7,916 nt of DNA, from contig CABURF010000042.1 in the NCBI GenBank assembly GCA_902493755.1, positions 1-7,916 on the forward strand. Reading direction: 5' to 3'. A program made the position numbers and the translations under genes. Of this stretch, positions 7,347 through 7,916 are shown piece by piece. Source of the stretch: an uncultured Coriobacteriia bacterium. GTDB lineage: Bacteria > Actinomycetota > Coriobacteriia > Coriobacteriales > QAMH01. The notes under the pieces were generated by a model, which searched no databases, was not told the origin of the DNA, and saw only the letters and a program-made list of their open reading frames with translations. Position 1 is the stretch's first letter, and each line of letters begins with the position of its first letter.

Positions 7347-7347
7347 A
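7342..7347 (-). promoter_or_regulatory. Candidate -10 element (TACAAT) for tRNA-Leu and tig
   Basis: The minus strand reads TACAAT, five of six matches to the sigma-70 consensus, about 35 nt upstream of the tRNA 5' end; transcription would begin near 7335. I find no good -35 hexamer 16-18 nt upstream. It is the best promoter candidate in the 104-nt gap that precedes the whole downstream gene set. Confidence 0.35.
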
Positions 7348-7363
7348 CCCCAGTTCACAGGTG

Positions 7364-7382
7364 TGCGCTGTTCCGTAGCGCA
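7364..7382 (-). terminator. Hairpin after the DUF47 gene, possible weak terminator
   Basis: TGCGCT and AGCGCA arms form a perfect 6-bp stem with a 7-nt loop, about 30 nt after the DUF47 stop codon. On the minus strand no U-tract follows (the next bases are CACCTG), so it is at best a weak or factor-assisted terminator. The reverse orientation is followed only by three Ts. It may separate DUF47 from the tRNA-tig transcript. Confidence 0.25.
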
Positions 7383-7411
7383 TTTGTCATCAATTGATAT
7401 ATATGCTGTAT

Positions 7412-7916
7412 CTAGGAGTTCTTGAGGCGCACGGCGACCATGATGTCGCCCGCGTTCTCGCATGCGTCGCAGCACTTCTCGAGTGCGGAGAGCACGCCGT
7501 AGAGACCGACGGCGAAGAGCGCGTGCTCGAACTTGTCTTCCTCGGCCTTCTTGTAAATTCGGTGTACGGACTCGATGTAGACACGGTCGCCTTCATCCTC
7601 GTACTTATGGATCTCCTTGATGTAATCCTTGATGGACTTCGACTTCTTGAAGTGGGTGAATTTGTCGCAGGCAGCCTGAAGAGCGTGGGTCGTCTTCTGC
7701 ACGATGTGAATCATCTCGATAATCTCTGGCGTGATGACGGTGATGTTATGCATGTAGATGCGCTGCAAGACATCGTCGAGCTCGTCAACCACCGTATCAA
7801 GCTCATCGGCAAGCTCAAGAATGTCTTCACGCTCGATAGGTGCGATGAACTCGAGAATGAGATTTTCGGTGATGGCCTGAACGGCGCTGTCGGACTTCTC
7901 CTCGATCGCATGCAGG
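7412..7916 (-). CDS. DUF47 / PhoU-like protein (partial, N-terminus off the right edge)
   Basis: Member of the DUF47 family (PhoU-related, TIGR00153 type), small cytosolic all-helical proteins often linked to PiT-type phosphate transporters and thought to adjust phosphate uptake. The frame stays open to the window edge, giving 167 visible residues; the family has about 205-220, so roughly 40 N-terminal residues are missing. The hallmark FIAPIERED (residues 23-31) is present, as are PhoU-type ExxxD metal-binding motifs: E106-D110 (EDEGD), E146-D150 and E153-D157 (EKCCDACENAGD). A GTG at 7790-7792 is internal, because conserved sequence continues upstream of it. No transporter follows; the next gene is tRNA-Leu after 104 nt, so any PiT partner must lie upstream of this gene, outside the window, or elsewhere. 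Family assignment is firm; the phosphate role is inferred. Confidence 0.88.
   Translation of the reverse strand, partial: LHAIEEKSDSAVQAITENLILEFIAPIEREDILELADELDTVVDELDDVLQRIYMHNITVITPEIIEMIHIVQKTTHALQAACDKFTHFKKSKSIKDYIKEIHKYEDEGDRVYIESVHRIYKKAEEDKFEHALFAVGLYGVLSALEKCCDACENAGDIMVAVRLKNS

Noticed and set aside
7384..7412. Plus-strand promoter-like pattern (TTGTCA, 17 nt, TGTATC)
   Set aside because: The -10 matches only three of six positions, and the transcript would run antisense into the DUF47 gene with no gene to serve.

Overview
The window is a compact, GC-rich stretch of bacterial chromosome in which every supported gene lies on the minus strand. Read in the direction of transcription (right to left) it contains: the 3' part of a DUF47/PhoU-like gene, a short regulatory-looking spacer, tRNA-Leu(UAG), trigger factor (tig), clpP, clpX, valS, a flavodoxin-fold NAD(P)H/FMN oxidoreductase, and the 5' part of larB. 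Gene content and style (tig with a single clpP and clpX followed by valS, GC-rich codons, Shine-Dalgarno-led starts) would fit an anaerobic actinobacterium of the Coriobacteriia. That placement is an inference from familiarity, not a proof.

Right edge (7412-7916): a DUF47 gene whose N-terminus lies outside the window. Spacer 7308-7411: 104 nt with a hairpin just after the DUF47 stop, and a TACAAT -10-like hexamer whose 3' part overlaps a perfect 6-bp inverted repeat. This is the best candidate promoter/operator for everything downstream. tRNA-Leu (7223-7307) sits immediately upstream of tig with no clear terminator between them.

Core (1139-7187): trigger factor, ClpP and ClpX form the classic proteostasis cluster: folding of nascent chains on the ribosome, then ATP-dependent degradation. 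It is followed closely by valyl-tRNA synthetase. The gaps are 60, 4 and 39 nt, so a single transcript is likely, with clpP-clpX translationally coupled. Tail (1-1120): valS is followed after a short gap by an AzoR-like oxidoreductase and then, 8 nt later, by larB, which makes a precursor of the nickel-pincer cofactor of lactate racemase-type enzymes. Placing a nickel-cofactor gene at the end of a translation/proteolysis operon is the least expected feature of the layout.

The window is otherwise ordinary. I see no mobile element, CRISPR array, prophage, toxin-antitoxin pair or new defence-like system. The points worth a second look are small: a larB that can only start about 35-40 residues later than usual, likely mis-called starts of tig and the oxidoreductase, and structured spacers around the tRNA.
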